Below, piece by piece: positions 47,890-60,237 of a stretch of 64,000 nt of DNA. The DNA is from Pyrus communis (taxonomy: Eukaryota; Streptophyta; Magnoliopsida; Rosales; Rosaceae): positions 20,972,262 through 21,036,261 of the forward strand of contig NC_084814.1 in assembly GCF_963583255.1 (NCBI RefSeq). Reading direction: 5' to 3'. The translations under genes were made by a program, and so were the position numbers. A model generated the notes under the pieces. That model did not search any database and had not been told where the DNA came from. It saw nothing but the letters and a program-made list of their open reading frames with translations. The stretch's first letter is position 1. The number at the start of each line of letters is the position of its first letter.

Positions 47890-48428
47890 TTCTCCCACTT
47901 GAGCATGATTCACAATAGCAAATAATCATCTTAGATTTAATATAAAGGTGATCACATAAGTCTTACACATATGTTTCCAACACAATACTACTCACACATA
48001 TCAGACAATGAATTCATAAACTCCTCTGCAATACAATGTACAGATTCGTCTTATAAATCACAAGGTCCAATCCATGCTTGCAGTAACATTTCACTGCTCA
48101 TAGGTAAACCAAAAGTTTATTCCCACTCATAAAAGCCAAAACATAACCAAAATATTATAATTCACCAACATCTTTATCAAAATTCGAAATATTGACTCAA
48201 GGGCTTTTATTGAATTATCAAACTGTTTTCCTTGAACAACTAATCACAGATTCATCTGGAAGGGTTGAACTATACGAAAACATCAACTACCTAGATAACA
48301 TAAACAAAATCTAGCTACAAAGCATAAAACTAGCTATAAAACACAAAGTTCTAAACCAGAACACTTAGCTTTCCAGAAAACATTGTGCAGCATATTCCCA
48401 CTTGTAAAGCATTCCACAACAGGCTTCC

Positions 48429-49427
48429 TTAAGCTCGTGATAATAGATATAACCACTCCCACTTATCAAGAGCATCCACCACTCCCATTCGAGTAATATG
48501 AGCTTTGAAGACGCCATTTGGCAATGCTTTGGTTAAAGGATTAGCAATCATGAAATCAGTGGCTAAGTGTTCCACAATGATGGCACCTTCTTTCACTTTT
48601 TCCCTAACCTTAAGGAACTTCACATCCATCAATCGAGAAGCTGAAGTCCTTTTATTGTTCTTGGAGAAAAACACTGCTAAATTGTTGTCACAGAACAACT
48701 TCAATGGCTTCTGAATTGAATCAACAATTTTCAATTCACCAATAAAATTCTTAAGCCACACAACCTATTTCATACCTTCAAAACATGCTATAAACTCTAC
48801 TTCCATGGTAGAAGTAGACACCATAGTCTGTTTTGCACTCTTCCAAGAAATAGCACCTCCAGTGAGCATGAAAATATAACCACTTGTTGATTTTCGTTCA
48901 TCTAAATCTTCAGCCAAGTTTGAATCAGTGAAACCATCTTCTAATGTGTTATCTCTACCATACACTAACAAAAAACCTTTTGTTCTTTGCAAATATCGAA
49001 GTACTTTCTTTGCAGCCACCCAATGCATCTCACCTGAATTTGATTGATATCTTCCCAACAAACAAACTACGAATGCAAGATCAGGTCGAGTACAAATACC
49101 TACATACATTAGGCTTCCTACAAGGGATGCATAGGGCTTCAGCTTCATCTTCTCCTTTTCTAGATCACTTTTTGGACATTGTTCTCGTGAAAATTTATCA
49201 CCTTTATTCACAAGAACGTCAGCACCATTACAATTCTCCATGTTAAATCTGGTCAAGATCCTTTCAATATATCCCTTTTGTGAAAGTCCCAGAAGCTTTT
49301 TCTTTCTGTCTCGGATAATTTCTATCCCTAACACATAGTAAGCTTCCCCCAAATCTTTCATTTCAAAGTTAGAACTGAGCATGGTTTTGGTTTCTTGCAG
49401 CAATTGCTTATTTGAACTAGCTATCAA
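48429..49427 (-). pseudogene. copia RT C-terminus and RNase H
   Basis: Minus-strand frame from 49427 reads RT-to-RNase H linker motifs MKDLGEAYYVLGIEI, KPYASLVGSLMYVGICTRPDLAF and ISWKSAKQTMVSTSTMEVEF, then a stop at about 48762-48764. The frame continues to 48429 with LFCDNNLAVFFSKN and KALPNG. The RNase H catalytic Asp region is altered (DSNLAED). The YVDDI box lies just upstream in the duplicated 49384-49646 interval. The N-terminal half of RT is missing. Confidence 0.85.
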
Positions 49428-49646
49428 GATGTCATCTATATATAAAACTAGAAAAATAAATCTAGCTCCATTGATATCACATCCCAGCCCAGGCCCTCAC
49501 CACATCCTGGGCTCGACTTGGTTTCTTGTAGCAATTGTTTATTTGAACTAGCTATCAAGATGTCATCTACATATAAAACTAGAAAAATAAATCTAGCTCC
49601 ATTGATGTCACATCCCAGCCCAGACCCTCACCACATCCTGGGCTCG
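49384..49646. repeat. Tandem duplication of about 131 bp across a copia/Cassandra junction
   Basis: Two consecutive copies of the interval GGTTTCTTG(C/T)AGCAATTG ... CACATCCTGGGCTCGAC lie at about 49387-49516 and 49518-49646. Each contains the copia YVDDI-encoding part plus the first 35 bp of a Cassandra LTR. The copies differ at only a few bases, so the duplication followed the Cassandra insertion. Confidence 0.8.
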
Positions 49647-49850
49647 ACTCCACCGTAGCACGATATTGTCCGCTTTGGGCTCCGACCACGCCCTCACGAT
49701 TTTGTTTCTGGGAACTCACACGAGAACTTCCTAGTGGGTCACCCGTCCTGGGATTGCTCTCGCGCGAACTCGCTTAACTTCGGAGTTCCGATGGAACCCG
49801 AAGCCAGTGAGTTCCCAAAAGGCCTCGTGCCTAAGGGAGTTTGACATAGA
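49591..49850 (-). mobile_element. Cassandra LTR fragment within copia
   Basis: Starting at TGTCACATCCCAGCC the sequence follows the Cassandra LTRs at 16896 and 17255, including the 5S-like block (minus-strand AACTCCGAAGTTAAGCG). It stops at GGCCTCGTGCCTA, short of the LTR 3' part. About 180 codons of the copia RT are missing on the far side, so insertion was accompanied or followed by deletion. Confidence 0.85.
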
Positions 49851-49854
49851 TTCC

Positions 49855-50800
49855 AACTCTTCTTTCATAGCTTTCTTCCACAAGACTGATTGAGGACTAG
49901 CCATTGCTTGAGGATATGTCAATGGGTCATCTATATCACCAAAATCATATTCAGATTCCTGCAAATACATATAGTCACTTGATATTGCTAGTTTTCGAAT
50001 TCTTGATGACTGTCTTAATGGCTGCTGCATAGGTTGATCATTTTGAAGTAGAATTGCTTCAGTTGTATTTTCAATATGATCATCAATAACTGGTTGTGGA
50101 ACATTATCAGTCATTGTATCTTCATCCTCAACTATTGAAGATCTCTGAAGAACTGGTACTTGAATGTAGTTATTTGAAGAATCAGCAATTTTAGTCTCAT
50201 GTAACTCTTCAAAAATGAATTCTTCAGTTGTTAACAAATTGGCAACATCTTGATCTTCTATAAATACTGCATTGTGAGTCTCTTGGATCCTTGAGTGTGC
50301 TTGTGGACAGTAGAACTTAAAACCCTTGGATTTCTCTGAGTATCCGATGAAATAACAGGTTGTTGTTCTAGAATCTAACTTTTTCTCACTAGGATTATAG
50401 AATCTGGCATCAGATTTGCACCCCTACACATGAAAGTGTCCAAAACTTGGCTTTTTTCCAGTCCAGACTTCAAAAGGTGTACTCTTAACATCTTTGGTAG
50501 GAATTCTGTTCAAAATGTAATTTGTAGTCTTGAGTGCTTCACCCTAGAGAAAACTAGGCAACTTGGATCTTGATATCATGCTTCGAACCATTCCAATGAG
50601 AGTTCTGTTCATTCTTTCAGCAACACCGTTTTGCTGTGGTGTTCCTGGTGTGGTATACTATGCTAGAATGCCTTGTTGTTGGAGATAAAGTACAAAAAGA
50701 CCCTTCTGTTGTCCAGCCTCAGTGTACCTGCCAAAATACTCTCTTCCTCTATCGGATTTAATAATCTTACTCTCCCTATTTAGTTGTTTCTCAACTTCAG
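49855..50800 (-). pseudogene. copia integrase C-terminus and RT leader
   Basis: On the minus strand, KSDRGREYFGRY (50770-50735) holds the second integrase Asp. It is followed by PQQNGVAERMNRT with the catalytic Glu, then TPFEVWTGKKPSF. The 50237-49855 frame is acidic and ends PQSVLWKKAMKEELESM, the standard lead-in to RT. Stops interrupt at about 50656, 50552 and 50426. Confidence 0.85.
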
Positions 50801-50814
50801 TCTTAAAGATTATG

Positions 50815-51176
50815 TGACACGCCCCGATCCTGATGTCCTCGGGACATCGGGATGGCGACGTGTTGGCTGACACCCAAGGGTGACGCAAGCCATTTAATTA
50901 ATGCAAATGCTGAGAACATGGGAAAACATGCATATAAATTTCGTTCAAAAACTAATATAATAAATAATATTCAACTGCCAACAATGAATTCATAAAGATA
51001 ATGCATGACATGATCAGAGCATATTCTAATTTAGATTACAAATGGAAAGTGAAATTACAATGATGTCAAGCAAAAAAGATGGCACGATGTCACTGGTAAG
51101 GGAATGCCTTGTAGGTCGTGTCGTAGTCCTCGTTCCTATATCCTGAGGAGGCGCAAAACAAACATGAATGGACCAT

Positions 51177-51222
<46 letters not shown>

Positions 51223-52899
51223 ATAAAATAGTTATCAACATACTAACCCCCAAAGTTTTATGAAAACATATATAACATAATATGTAATAGGTTTTCTGAA
51301 AACCCTAGCATGCCATAAAACCTTTCATAAAACATATCTCTTATATAGTGTGCTAACTAGTGGCATCATAATTGCCCAAAGGCAGAACATAAAACTCTTC
51401 CTTCATAACACTTCCTTCACAAATATCAATCGGCTGCAGGCTCCTACAGCACTCACACAAAGGCATATATAGTATCAATCGCCTGAAGGCTCTTACAGCA
51501 CCCACCCGAAGGCATATATAAGTATCAATCGCCCAAAGGCTCCTACAACACCCACCCAAAGGCATATATAAAGTGGCCACTAGATACGCACAAAACCATT
51601 GAACATAGTCTTTCCAAACATAGGTACATGTATCTCAAAAACATCTTCATAGTATAAAGTCATCCATCATCTATACTATAAAGAAGTGTGTAAAAACATG
51701 TTCTAAATAGTATATCGTCATCCATCAGATACCCTACAAGAACATAGGTTTGATAGAAAATATGGTATTCTAAAATAAGTTCAGTATAGCATGATAATCA
51801 ATTTCTGATAAATGTTTCATAAAACATAAATATTAAATCATGCTTTTCATGTATGCATTTCTACTATTAAAACATGCATTTTAAAAGGGATCCACTCATA
51901 GATACTCTGTCGTAGATGAGCCGTATGAAATAGGAATAACGGAATTATTGCTAGAAATTGCACCTAAGCATATAAAGAGTACAATTAACAAAACTATACT
52001 CAAACGATTTAATTTGGAAAAACGAACTTCAAAAACAGGTCCAGGACGTCGAAATTAGCCTAGAAGGGGTTTCGAACAAAACCCAAAAAGTTAACGGTCA
52101 ACGTTGACCGGGTCAAAATCAACGGGTCCGGGTCGAGTCAGTCAAACCAGATCAAACCGGTTTAGGGTTGGACCGGGTCAAAGGTTTAAGGTTAGAACCT
52201 GTTTGGGCTTTAGGGTTTTAGGCTTGAGGCCTCGCCCAAGTATTGGGCCAAGGGCCCACGGTACAACGACCCCAAAGCCTACCAGAAAAGTGTTTTGGGT
52301 TTAGACTTAAACAGGCCTAATGCCCGAGTTCCCTATGTGGCCTAAAGGGCCTGGTCTTGACACTCACCGGGGAAGGAGGTCGGAGCTTCATAGCTTAGGT
52401 TGACGCCACAACTAACAACCTAAAGGTGCGATCTAGGTATAAAAACGAAGTACTAGACGAAAGGAAAAGGTTTATACCTACGATTCATCGTGAAGAGGGC
52501 CAGAATCTAGGCTCGAGCACCACGACTCGTTAGGGGTTCTTTGTGCTCCCGTGCTTCACAGAGACGAGGGAGGGTGAGGAGAGGTCCACGAGGGTGGCGA
52601 TGGGGCTGCGTCGACGTCAGGGGTCTCCTTGGGTGTGCGTGGGTGTAGATCGGGGAAAGAGTCCAAGAGAGAGAAAGTGAAAGAGAGTTTTGGGTGAGCA
52701 GAGAGAAAGACTGAACAAGGAGGACAAAGAGAATGAGAGATAGGGGGTCAGTGGGCTTGCCACGTGGCAGTGTAGGGGAGAAAGGAAATCTAGATGAAGG
52801 GTCCGGATTAAATTAGGATATGGGACCAAACTGCACATTTTTATAAACTTTCAGGGACAAAATGAAATTACAAATTAATAATGGGGTTGGGGTTTCACA
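50815..52899. mobile_element. 2085-bp solo LTR inserted in the copia integrase
   Basis: Starts TGACACGCCCCGATCC and ends GGGGTTTCACA. Identical TTATG lies on both sides (50810-50814 and 52900-52904). The copia integrase reading frame is split exactly there. There is no coding sequence, no internal LTR pair and no primer binding site, so a solo LTR left by intra-element recombination is the simplest reading. An (AT)n microsatellite lies at 51179-51217 and a three-unit GGC(A)TATATA repeat at about 51460-51570. Length suggests a Gypsy source, which is inference. Confidence 0.82.
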
Positions 52900-54539
52900 T
52901 TATGAAATATTCAAGTGCTGCTGATTTTTCACTAATAAGAAAGGTATAACCATATCTAGAGAAGTCATAAATGAAATTCACAAAATAGCTATTTCCACAG
53001 ATAGTTTTAACTGGAAATGGACCACAAATATCAGTGTGAATAATTTCTAAGAGATTCTGACTTCTCTTGGCCTCAAATTTCCTTGTGTTGGTCAATTTTC
53101 CTTTCATACAATCAATACACTCTTTAGCATTTTTTAAATCAAGTGCAAGAATCAAATTAGTTTTAGTTAATTGCAAAATCGTATCTTTTGAAATATTTCC
53201 CGGCCTTTTGTGCCATAGCTCATATGAAAACTCAGTGTCATGCATTCTTTTGATACTTTTGTTTAAAACAAAACTAGGTGTTTCCATCACAATGCAATCT
53301 AATTTCCATAATTCTTCATACAAAACAGCTATCTATAACAGTATATTTTTCTTATGTTTTTGAAAAAAGTTAACATTCTGATCATCACACGAAAAACCAA
53401 AACCTTGTTTCACTAATTTTGATGCAGATACCAAACTTGTTCTCATAAACATCATTTAATTGAAGAACAAAACCTGACTTCATTTTTAATTTCACAATTC
53501 CAATAGCCTCAACTTTTACTTTTGACCCTTCCCCCACAAAAATATTATAAGAATTTTTACCAGTTTGTTTCTGTTTTTCAAAACCATGCAATGTGTTTGT
53601 GATATGAATTGAAGAACCAAAGTTAAACCACCAAAAATTAGCAGGAATTTCAACCAAATTAGACTCCACACACACATAAACATCAGTTCTACCTTTACTT
53701 TTCAACCAATCCTTGAATATCTCACAATCCTTTCTATAATGACCTTTAGTTTTGCAGTGATGACACTTGATCTTAGAAACATCTTTAGGTTTAACTTTAA
53801 GATTGTTAGACTTAGAGGGTTTAGTATATTTAGCAAGCTTACCAGACTTATCAGAGAATTTAGACGTCTTACTAGAAGCATAAGTGGTCTATATATGAAC
53901 AAGGTTCACAGATTCAGTCTCATTGCCCCTTTCTTGCTTATGTTGAGATTCGTCTTGCACACATTGAGCAATTAACTCATCAATGGTCCATGTCTTGTCT
54001 TGAGTATTGTAGGACACCTTCAATTAACTGTACTTTGCTGGTAGTGCTTGTAAAATCATGAAGACAAGTTGTTTTTCACCAATAGTGACATCCATTGAGT
54101 TAAGCTTTTCTGGTGCATCTGTCATCTTCATTATATGGTCCTTGATGGAAGTGTTCCCATCAATCTTGTAAGTTGTCAGCATTGACATGTACAAGCTAAT
54201 CTCTGCCTTCTTAGACTCCTTGAACTTGTTTCCAAAGGCTTTGAGATAATCCACCGCAAGATCATGCTTCTTTATGCCCCCTCTCACTGTATCAGTCATT
54301 CCACTTTCAAGAATTGACAAGGCAATTTTATTAGCTCTCATCCACCTTTCAAAATTAGCTTTCTTAGCTTTGGTGCTCTTATCTGTCAATTCTGCTAGTT
54401 TGGACGAATCCAGTGCAATGTCGAACTCATTGAGTGTCAACAATAAACCAATTTCACGCCTCCACTTCTTGTAATTGGTGCCTCCAGTGAGAATAGGCAC
54501 ACTAGCAAGGTTCATCATCTTAAGTGCAGACATATTCAA
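52900..54539 (-). pseudogene. copia gag, protease and integrase N-terminus
   Basis: Gag starts at 54539 (MNMSALKMMNLASVPILTGG), with the GTNYKKW motif of UBN2-type gags. A CCHC knuckle CHHCKTKGHYRKDC follows near 53770-53730. The protease site reads NFGSS instead of DSG(A/S), losing the catalytic Asp. A GAG-pre-integrase histidine region (LWHKRPGN) and integrase start IIHTDICGPF are at 53230-53000. Several stops and a frameshift between 53385 and 53323 are present. Confidence 0.85.
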
Positions 54540-55261
54540 AAAGATGAAATCTCAAAATGAGAACCAACAGTTCTTGATTTCAAATATCTTCTTTCACTTA
54601 GTATATAGAGCAGATGAATCAATTTAGTCATATACATAGAGTTTTCATCATAATGAAAAGCATATATAGATTAAACAACTCATCAACAAATCAAATCACA
54701 ATGAAACAAGAACTGTGTTAATATCTAGAAAATCATTATTGAAAATCAAAGAAAACCCAGTTATGACCTTTGCTCTGCAACCCTCCAATAACAAGATTAG
54801 TACAATTTTATTCATTACACTCATGAGACAAAGGAGATTAAGAGATCAAAAAGCATTCTCAATACGCAGACATCATAATCGAGTGCAGCAGAAGCAATAC
54901 ATTTAGAATCAAAATTATGATGTTTAACCAGAGATATATTTCACTAATTTGATACATACATCTACAATTATACAGGCGTGGGAAGAAAAACTCCAACACG
55001 GATCGAGAATCGTAAGTTCTCTCCTTGTTCAGACTGCTAACGGTAAAAAATTTGAAAAGCCAAAACCCTATCCTTTGTCTTTTAAGCAGCCAACAGTCAT
55101 AATTAAACTTGCTACGCTATAAACGACGTCGTATTAGTTGTTCTTCGAAAACCAAATTGACATACTCGAGATAAAAGACTCAGTTTGCTGCAATATTGCA
55201 GATTTTAAGAACCAATTTTTGATCGAATTTTGTTGTTAAACTCAATGGCTTTGATACCACA

Positions 55262-55501
55262 TGTAAGAGTTATTAACACTATAGAATGAAATCATGAAAT
55301 AAATGCAGAAGGCGTAATGAAGAAGCTTTGCCAAGAAGAAAGCCATAGAGCTCTGTATTTTCTATATCTGAATTCTTATGAAGTTAGTTATTACAAGAGA
55401 GAGAAAGATCTTTTATACTATGCACTTTTAAGATAAACCAACAAACCCTTTGCACTAAGCAATTGCTGATGTGTCAATTGCCTAGGTGTCATATATATCC
55501 A
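55262..55501 (-). repeat. Copia LTR shared by two flanking copia interiors
   Basis: 240 bp, TGTAAGAG...ATATCCA on the plus strand (TGGATATA...CTCTTACA in element orientation). On its left lies a primer binding site for the 47-55 kb element. On its right lies a G-rich polypurine tract (complement of 55502-55535) belonging to the 55.5-57.3 kb element. A TATAAAAG box on the minus strand (near 55410) fits an LTR promoter. Confidence 0.75.
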
Positions 55502-57347
55502 ATACCCCCCACACCCCTCCCCCCCGCGGGGCGCTTTCAATCTTTACTGGGAATTCCCAGCTTAAGATTGTGACAATGTTTAAGAAAATCAGGTCCATGA
55601 AGACCTTTGGTAAGAACATCAGCCACTTGATCTTGAGTAGGGACATATAAGACTTCCAAATCACCTTTCTGCACTCTTTCACGAACAAAATGGATATCAG
55701 TTTCTAAATGTTTAATCCTTGAATGTTGTATGGGATTCAAACTTAAGGCAATTGCGGACTGATTATCACAGTATAATTGAGGTGGATTAGGCAAGATTGC
55801 ACTGACATCTTTCAACACAAGTCTGATCCATGCCATGCCTGCAGTAGCATGGGCAAGAGCCTTATATTCAGCTTCAGTAGAGCTTCTAGAGACTGAAGTC
55901 TGCTTCTTCGATTGCCAAGAAATGGGATTGTCTCCCAGATATACTACATACCCTGTGATGGATCTCTTTGTATTTATATCAACAGCCCAGTCTGAATCAC
56001 TATATCCTCTAAGATGCATTTCTAAACCAGAAGAAAATGTTAAACCACACTTCATTGTGCCCTGCAGAAATCTAAGAATCCTCTTTACCAAAGCAAGATG
56101 AATATCAGTAGGTGCATTCATGAATTGACATACACTGTTGACAGCAAAAGCAATGTTTGGACGTGTGAATGTCAGATATTTTAAAGCCCCAACAAGACTT
56201 CTATACATAGTTGGTTCTGATAACAATTCTCCTTCATCAACAAGAATAGTGTTATGAGGTTTACATGGAGTATTACAAGGCTTACAGTTATCCATAGCAG
56301 CTTTATGAAGTAAATTTTTAACATACTTCTCTTGATTAACAAATATGTCCCCATTAGACTTGTACTGAATTTGCAAACCCAAGAAGTATGTGAGTTGTCC
56401 CATGTCCTTTAGATCAAATACCTCCCCAAGATTATCAATCATTGACTGAACAAGACTTGTATTGGATCCTTTAATTATAATATCATCTACATAGAGGAGT
56501 AACACGATGACATCCGTATCCACTTCTTTGACAAAAAGACTAGAATCTGAAAGTGATGTCTTGAACCCAATAACAGAAAGATAACTTGTAAATTTGGCAT
56601 TCCAAGCCCTTGGTGCTTGCTTGAGACCATAGAGAGATTTCACAAGTTCACAGACATGTGTAGGACAATTAGAATCAATGAACCCCTTAGGTTGCTGCAT
56701 ATATACCTCCTCATGTAGTTCACAATGCAGAAAAGCGTTTTTAATACCAAGTTGTCTAAGAAACCACTTGTGTGTTGCTGCCAAAGCTAAAATAAGTCTC
56801 ACAGTAGTGTGTTAGACAACAGGACTGAATGTTTCTGTATAGTCCAGACCCTTTTCTTGACTAAAACCTTGTGCAACTAATCTAGCTTTGTGTCGAGAAA
56901 TAGTGACATCAGGATTTCTTTTCAATTTATACACCCATTTACATCCAATAACATTTTTATCAAGAGGATGAGGTACAAGGACCCATGTACCTTGAGTTTC
57001 AAGAGCATCAAACTCTTCTTGCATCGCCTTCTGCCATTGAGGAAGTTGTGAGGCCACTTTATAGGTTGAAGGCCCTAAAGAATCTTTAATATCCGCAATA
57101 AAAGTGAACCATCCAGAGAATTGATCACTATCATGTGTAATTAAAGATTGAACTTCAGGAAACATAGTTGCAAGTGCAGTATAATCTTTCCTTGTAATAG
57201 CACCAGTCCTAAATCTGGTTTCAATACCACGAGGAACATCATTTCGTATAGAATCATGAGAAACAGATGAATCAATTGGAGACAATACAACCTGCAACTG
57301 ATGTGTGAAGACTGGACATGCAACTCACAAGGGGCAGGAAAGAGTAG
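55502..57347 (-). mobile_element. Second Ty1/copia element, 5'-truncated
   Basis: Holds the pol C-terminal half: end of integrase, RT and RNase H, then a polypurine tract and 3' LTR. In the minus direction its 5' part is cut off at about 57347, where NLR-D sequence begins. It shares the LTR at 55262-55501 with the next element downstream. Confidence 0.85.
55537..57297 (-). pseudogene. copia reverse transcriptase-RNase H with one stop
   Basis: 57297-56812 contains WQKAMQEEFDALETQGTW, GCKWVYKLKR and KARLVAQGFSQ. A stop at 56809-56811 interrupts before HTTVRLILALAA. The frame then runs intact from 56802 to 55537: NAFLHCELHEEVYM, YGLKQAPRAW, the catalytic LLLYVDDIII, RNase H with GYSDSDWAVD and SSTEAEYKAL, and YCDNQSAI. 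The rest of RT/RH looks well preserved, so this is the youngest copia pol in the window. Confidence 0.92.
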
Positions 57348-57349
57348 CA

Positions 57350-59111
57350 CTTTAGCAAGAAAGCATTCTCAAGTTACAATAATAAATCTTGTCCACCAGA
57401 GCTTGAATCATTAGCATGGAAACTTGTGGAAAAGTGTAAAGGCCTACCTCTGGCAGTGGTAACTTTAGGTAGTCTAATGTCTTCCAGAGGTCATCTTCGG
57501 AATGGAAAACTGTATACAAAAGCTTAAATTGGCACTTGACTAACAATCCTATGCTAGAACCAATGAGCAGCATCTTATTGCTTAGTTTCAACAATTTGCC
57601 CAACCGGTTGAAGCCATGTTTCCTATATTGCGCCTTTTTCCCAGAAGATTATCTCATCAAAAGAAAAAGGTTGATCAGGTTATGGATAGCTGAAGGGTTT
57701 GTTGAACCAATTGATGGGGTCACACCAGAAGAAGTTGCAGAGGGCTATCTTGTGGAACTTATTGTTCGTAGCATGCTACAAGTTGAGAAGAATGGAGCTG
57801 GAGAACTAAGAGCATGTAAAATGCATGATCTTGTGCGTGAGCTTGCTTTGTCGACATCAAAAAAGGAAAAGTTTGGTGCTGCATATGTTGGCAGAGAAAT
57901 AGTAGATAAAGCTGATTTCCGCCGATTGTCAATTCAAACAAGTAAAAGAGAAATTAATTCTTGCACAGGTATGTCAGAGCTTCACTCCTTTCTTGTCTTT
58001 GGCGCGTTAAATAAATTGCCTTCTGGATTCAAGTTGTTGAGAGTTCTAGATATGCAGGATGCTCCAATTGATAGATTTCCAGGTGAACTAGTGTACTTGT
58101 TCAACTTAAGATATTTAAATTTGAAGAGAACCTTAATTGACGAGCTTCCAGAATCCATCGGACGGCTTCGCAACCTTCAAACCTTGAACATCTGTCAGAG
58201 TAAGATAAGGGCACTTCCAAAAGCAATCTCCAAGTTAGTAAACCTATGCCATCTAATCATGTATTGTTACACTGGTGATTTTTCGGGCTTTAGATATTTC
58301 AATGGGACAAAAACAGTATCGGATCTAAGTAAATTACAGAAACTGCAAGTTTTGCATTCTGTTGAATCAGAAGGAAAGATTATTAAAGTCATCAGGAATA
58401 TGACACAACTTACAAGCCTCAGTATTACAAATGTGAAAGCAAGTGACGAGATGGACCTCTGTGACTCCCTTCAAAAGTTAGAGCTCCTTCACACTTTGCT
58501 TTTAAAGGCAAGTGATGAAGAGGAGTTTCTTCGAGTTAATGCGCTACGTTCACCTCCTCCAGACCTTCAAAACGTTTTATTGGCCGGAAAATTAGAAAGG
58601 GTGCCTCTTTGGTTAGGTTCACTCCAAAACCTGACAAGTATGCATCTACGTTGGTCTAGACTTGAAGAAGATATGCATCTACATTCAAGTATTGCCGAAT
58701 CTTGAAATGCTTGAGCTATGTAATGCATATGTTGGCAAAAAATTGTGTTTCTCCAAAGGCTTCATAAAGCTTAAGCATTTATGGTTGGTCAACTTCCCCT
58801 TACTGAATGGTATAGTTATAGAGAAAGGGGTGATGCCAAATCTCTGGAGCTTAGACATTGTGTGCTGCCTGGAGTTAAAGGCATTGCCGCATGGCATTGA
58901 GTTCCTTGCTAACGTAGAACGCTTGAATCTAGATTCTGTTCCAACGCAACTTATAGATTCCGTAAAAGGAGGCATGGATCATCCAAAGATACAACATATT
59001 CCTGAAATCCGCCTGTTTTATGAGAGAGAAAATATGTGGTGTCAGGAAAGCTTTTCTGGTATTCACTCTCATAAAAGGTACGCACACTTCTATGCTTGTA
59101 TAAAATTTTGA
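57350..59111 (+). pseudogene. NLR-D: 5'-truncated, doubly frameshifted copy of NLR-A
   Basis: Begins at the equivalent of NLR-A residue 336 (FSKKAFSSYNN), directly against copia. The CC domain, P-loop and kinase-2 are lost. GLPLA, CFLYCAFFPED, MHD and LRRs remain. One base is missing near 57486 (TCTTCCAGAGG versus TCTTCCAAGAGG). The same 2-bp LRR deletion as NLR-A is present near 58673, so the LRR end is in another frame (58686-59111). Long open piece 57536-58705. Nearly identical to NLR-A over the shared length. Confidence 0.92.
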
Positions 59112-59594
59112 TTAATACTAGACTTACCATATTTTTTGTATCATATTTGTACAACTTCTTTTATAGAGGTATGACCCATTGACATATGTGGATTTCATTT
59201 CTATTACAGATATGGAACAAATGTGGTTTGAAAAATATGATAAATGTAGTATTTTTATAAAAAAAAAAAATCCACAACATAATGATTTGAAATATTACGT
59301 TAGAAAGTTAAAAAGATTGATGATTTTCATACTCTTTTTTTTTTTTTTTTCTTGTGCACTCCTCTTGTTTTTGTTCGTTAGTGTTTCTGATTTATTCAAT
59401 TGTGAGGCTACGAAAAAGAGGAAGTAGTGCATTGGAGTGTAAAAATCATTTTCCCTTATAATTTGCATGTCCAATCTTATACAGAAGTCTGCAAAGACCT
59501 AAAATATGCATGCATTAAGATTTTATTCGGTAACTGTGTTTCTTTTGTTTTGTAATATCTTTTTTGTAGAATCAAGCCTCAGAAGCACTCGTGA
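59078..59594 (+). other. Putative 3' intron and terminal exon of NLR-D
   Basis: Donor GTACGC after 59077, acceptor TTTTTTGTAG to 59569, terminal codons IKPQKHS and a stop at 59592-59594, as in NLR-A. The parent gene is already broken. Confidence 0.45.
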
Positions 59595-60237
59595 GACTGC
59601 AGTGAGTTCCCCTTTGTGCTAGTTGATTTTGCAGTGAATGTCAACTTTCGTTATAATAACAGAGCTGATTATATACGTGTTGAGTCATTCATCCTGCAAG
59701 GAAGAATCCGTCCGTAGTTTGTGTGTTGTGTGAAGTTGCAAACATTGGTCAATCTTGGTTTCTTATTTGCCCTTTGTGAAATTGAATAATGCCCAAGATT
59801 CTATTTGTGTAACTGAAACTTATATTATTGATTGCTTGCGTGTGTTTTGATGTAATAATATTGGTTTGAAATTGAATATGTCACTAATAAGAATAATGCC
59901 CAAGATTCTGTTTGTGTAACAAGAACTTATATTATTGTTTGCTTGCGTGTATTTTGATGTAATAATATTGGTTTGGAACTGAATCTGTCACTGATGAGAC
60001 CAATTCTAACTAAACCAATGATTATGAACCATTTTTCATTTTCAATATTTATTGTTTTTTTATCAAGTTTTCAAATATATATTGTTTTAGAGAAGCAAAT
60101 TTTTTAGGGATGTTTTAGCTCACTATGGTTTTTACCTGAGAAATTATTTGATGGTACGATATTACCACGTCAGCTAGTGATACTTCTATTCAAATTTTAA
60201 CATGTGTGCAATTTCTTACAACTGGATTAAAAGCTTT
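59595..60237. other. NLR-D 3' flank
   Basis: Almost base-for-base copy of 15199-15841, including the two-copy 107-bp repeat (about 59791-60004). No gene. Confidence 0.6.

Larger units (their letters stand above)
47411..55501 (-). mobile_element. Ty1/copia retrotransposon, degenerate, with two nested insertions
   Basis: Minus-strand order: LTR (55262-55501), primer binding site TGGTATCAAAGCC (55248-55260), 700-bp leader, gag (54539-54024), zinc knuckle, protease, integrase, RT-RNase H remains, purine tract and 3' LTR (47411-47889). A 2085-bp solo LTR (50815-52899) splits the integrase. A Cassandra LTR piece (about 49591-49850) replaces much of the RT. Coding is broken by stops and frameshifts. 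The two candidate terminal LTRs differ in length and sequence, so this may be a composite rather than one element. Confidence 0.75.
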
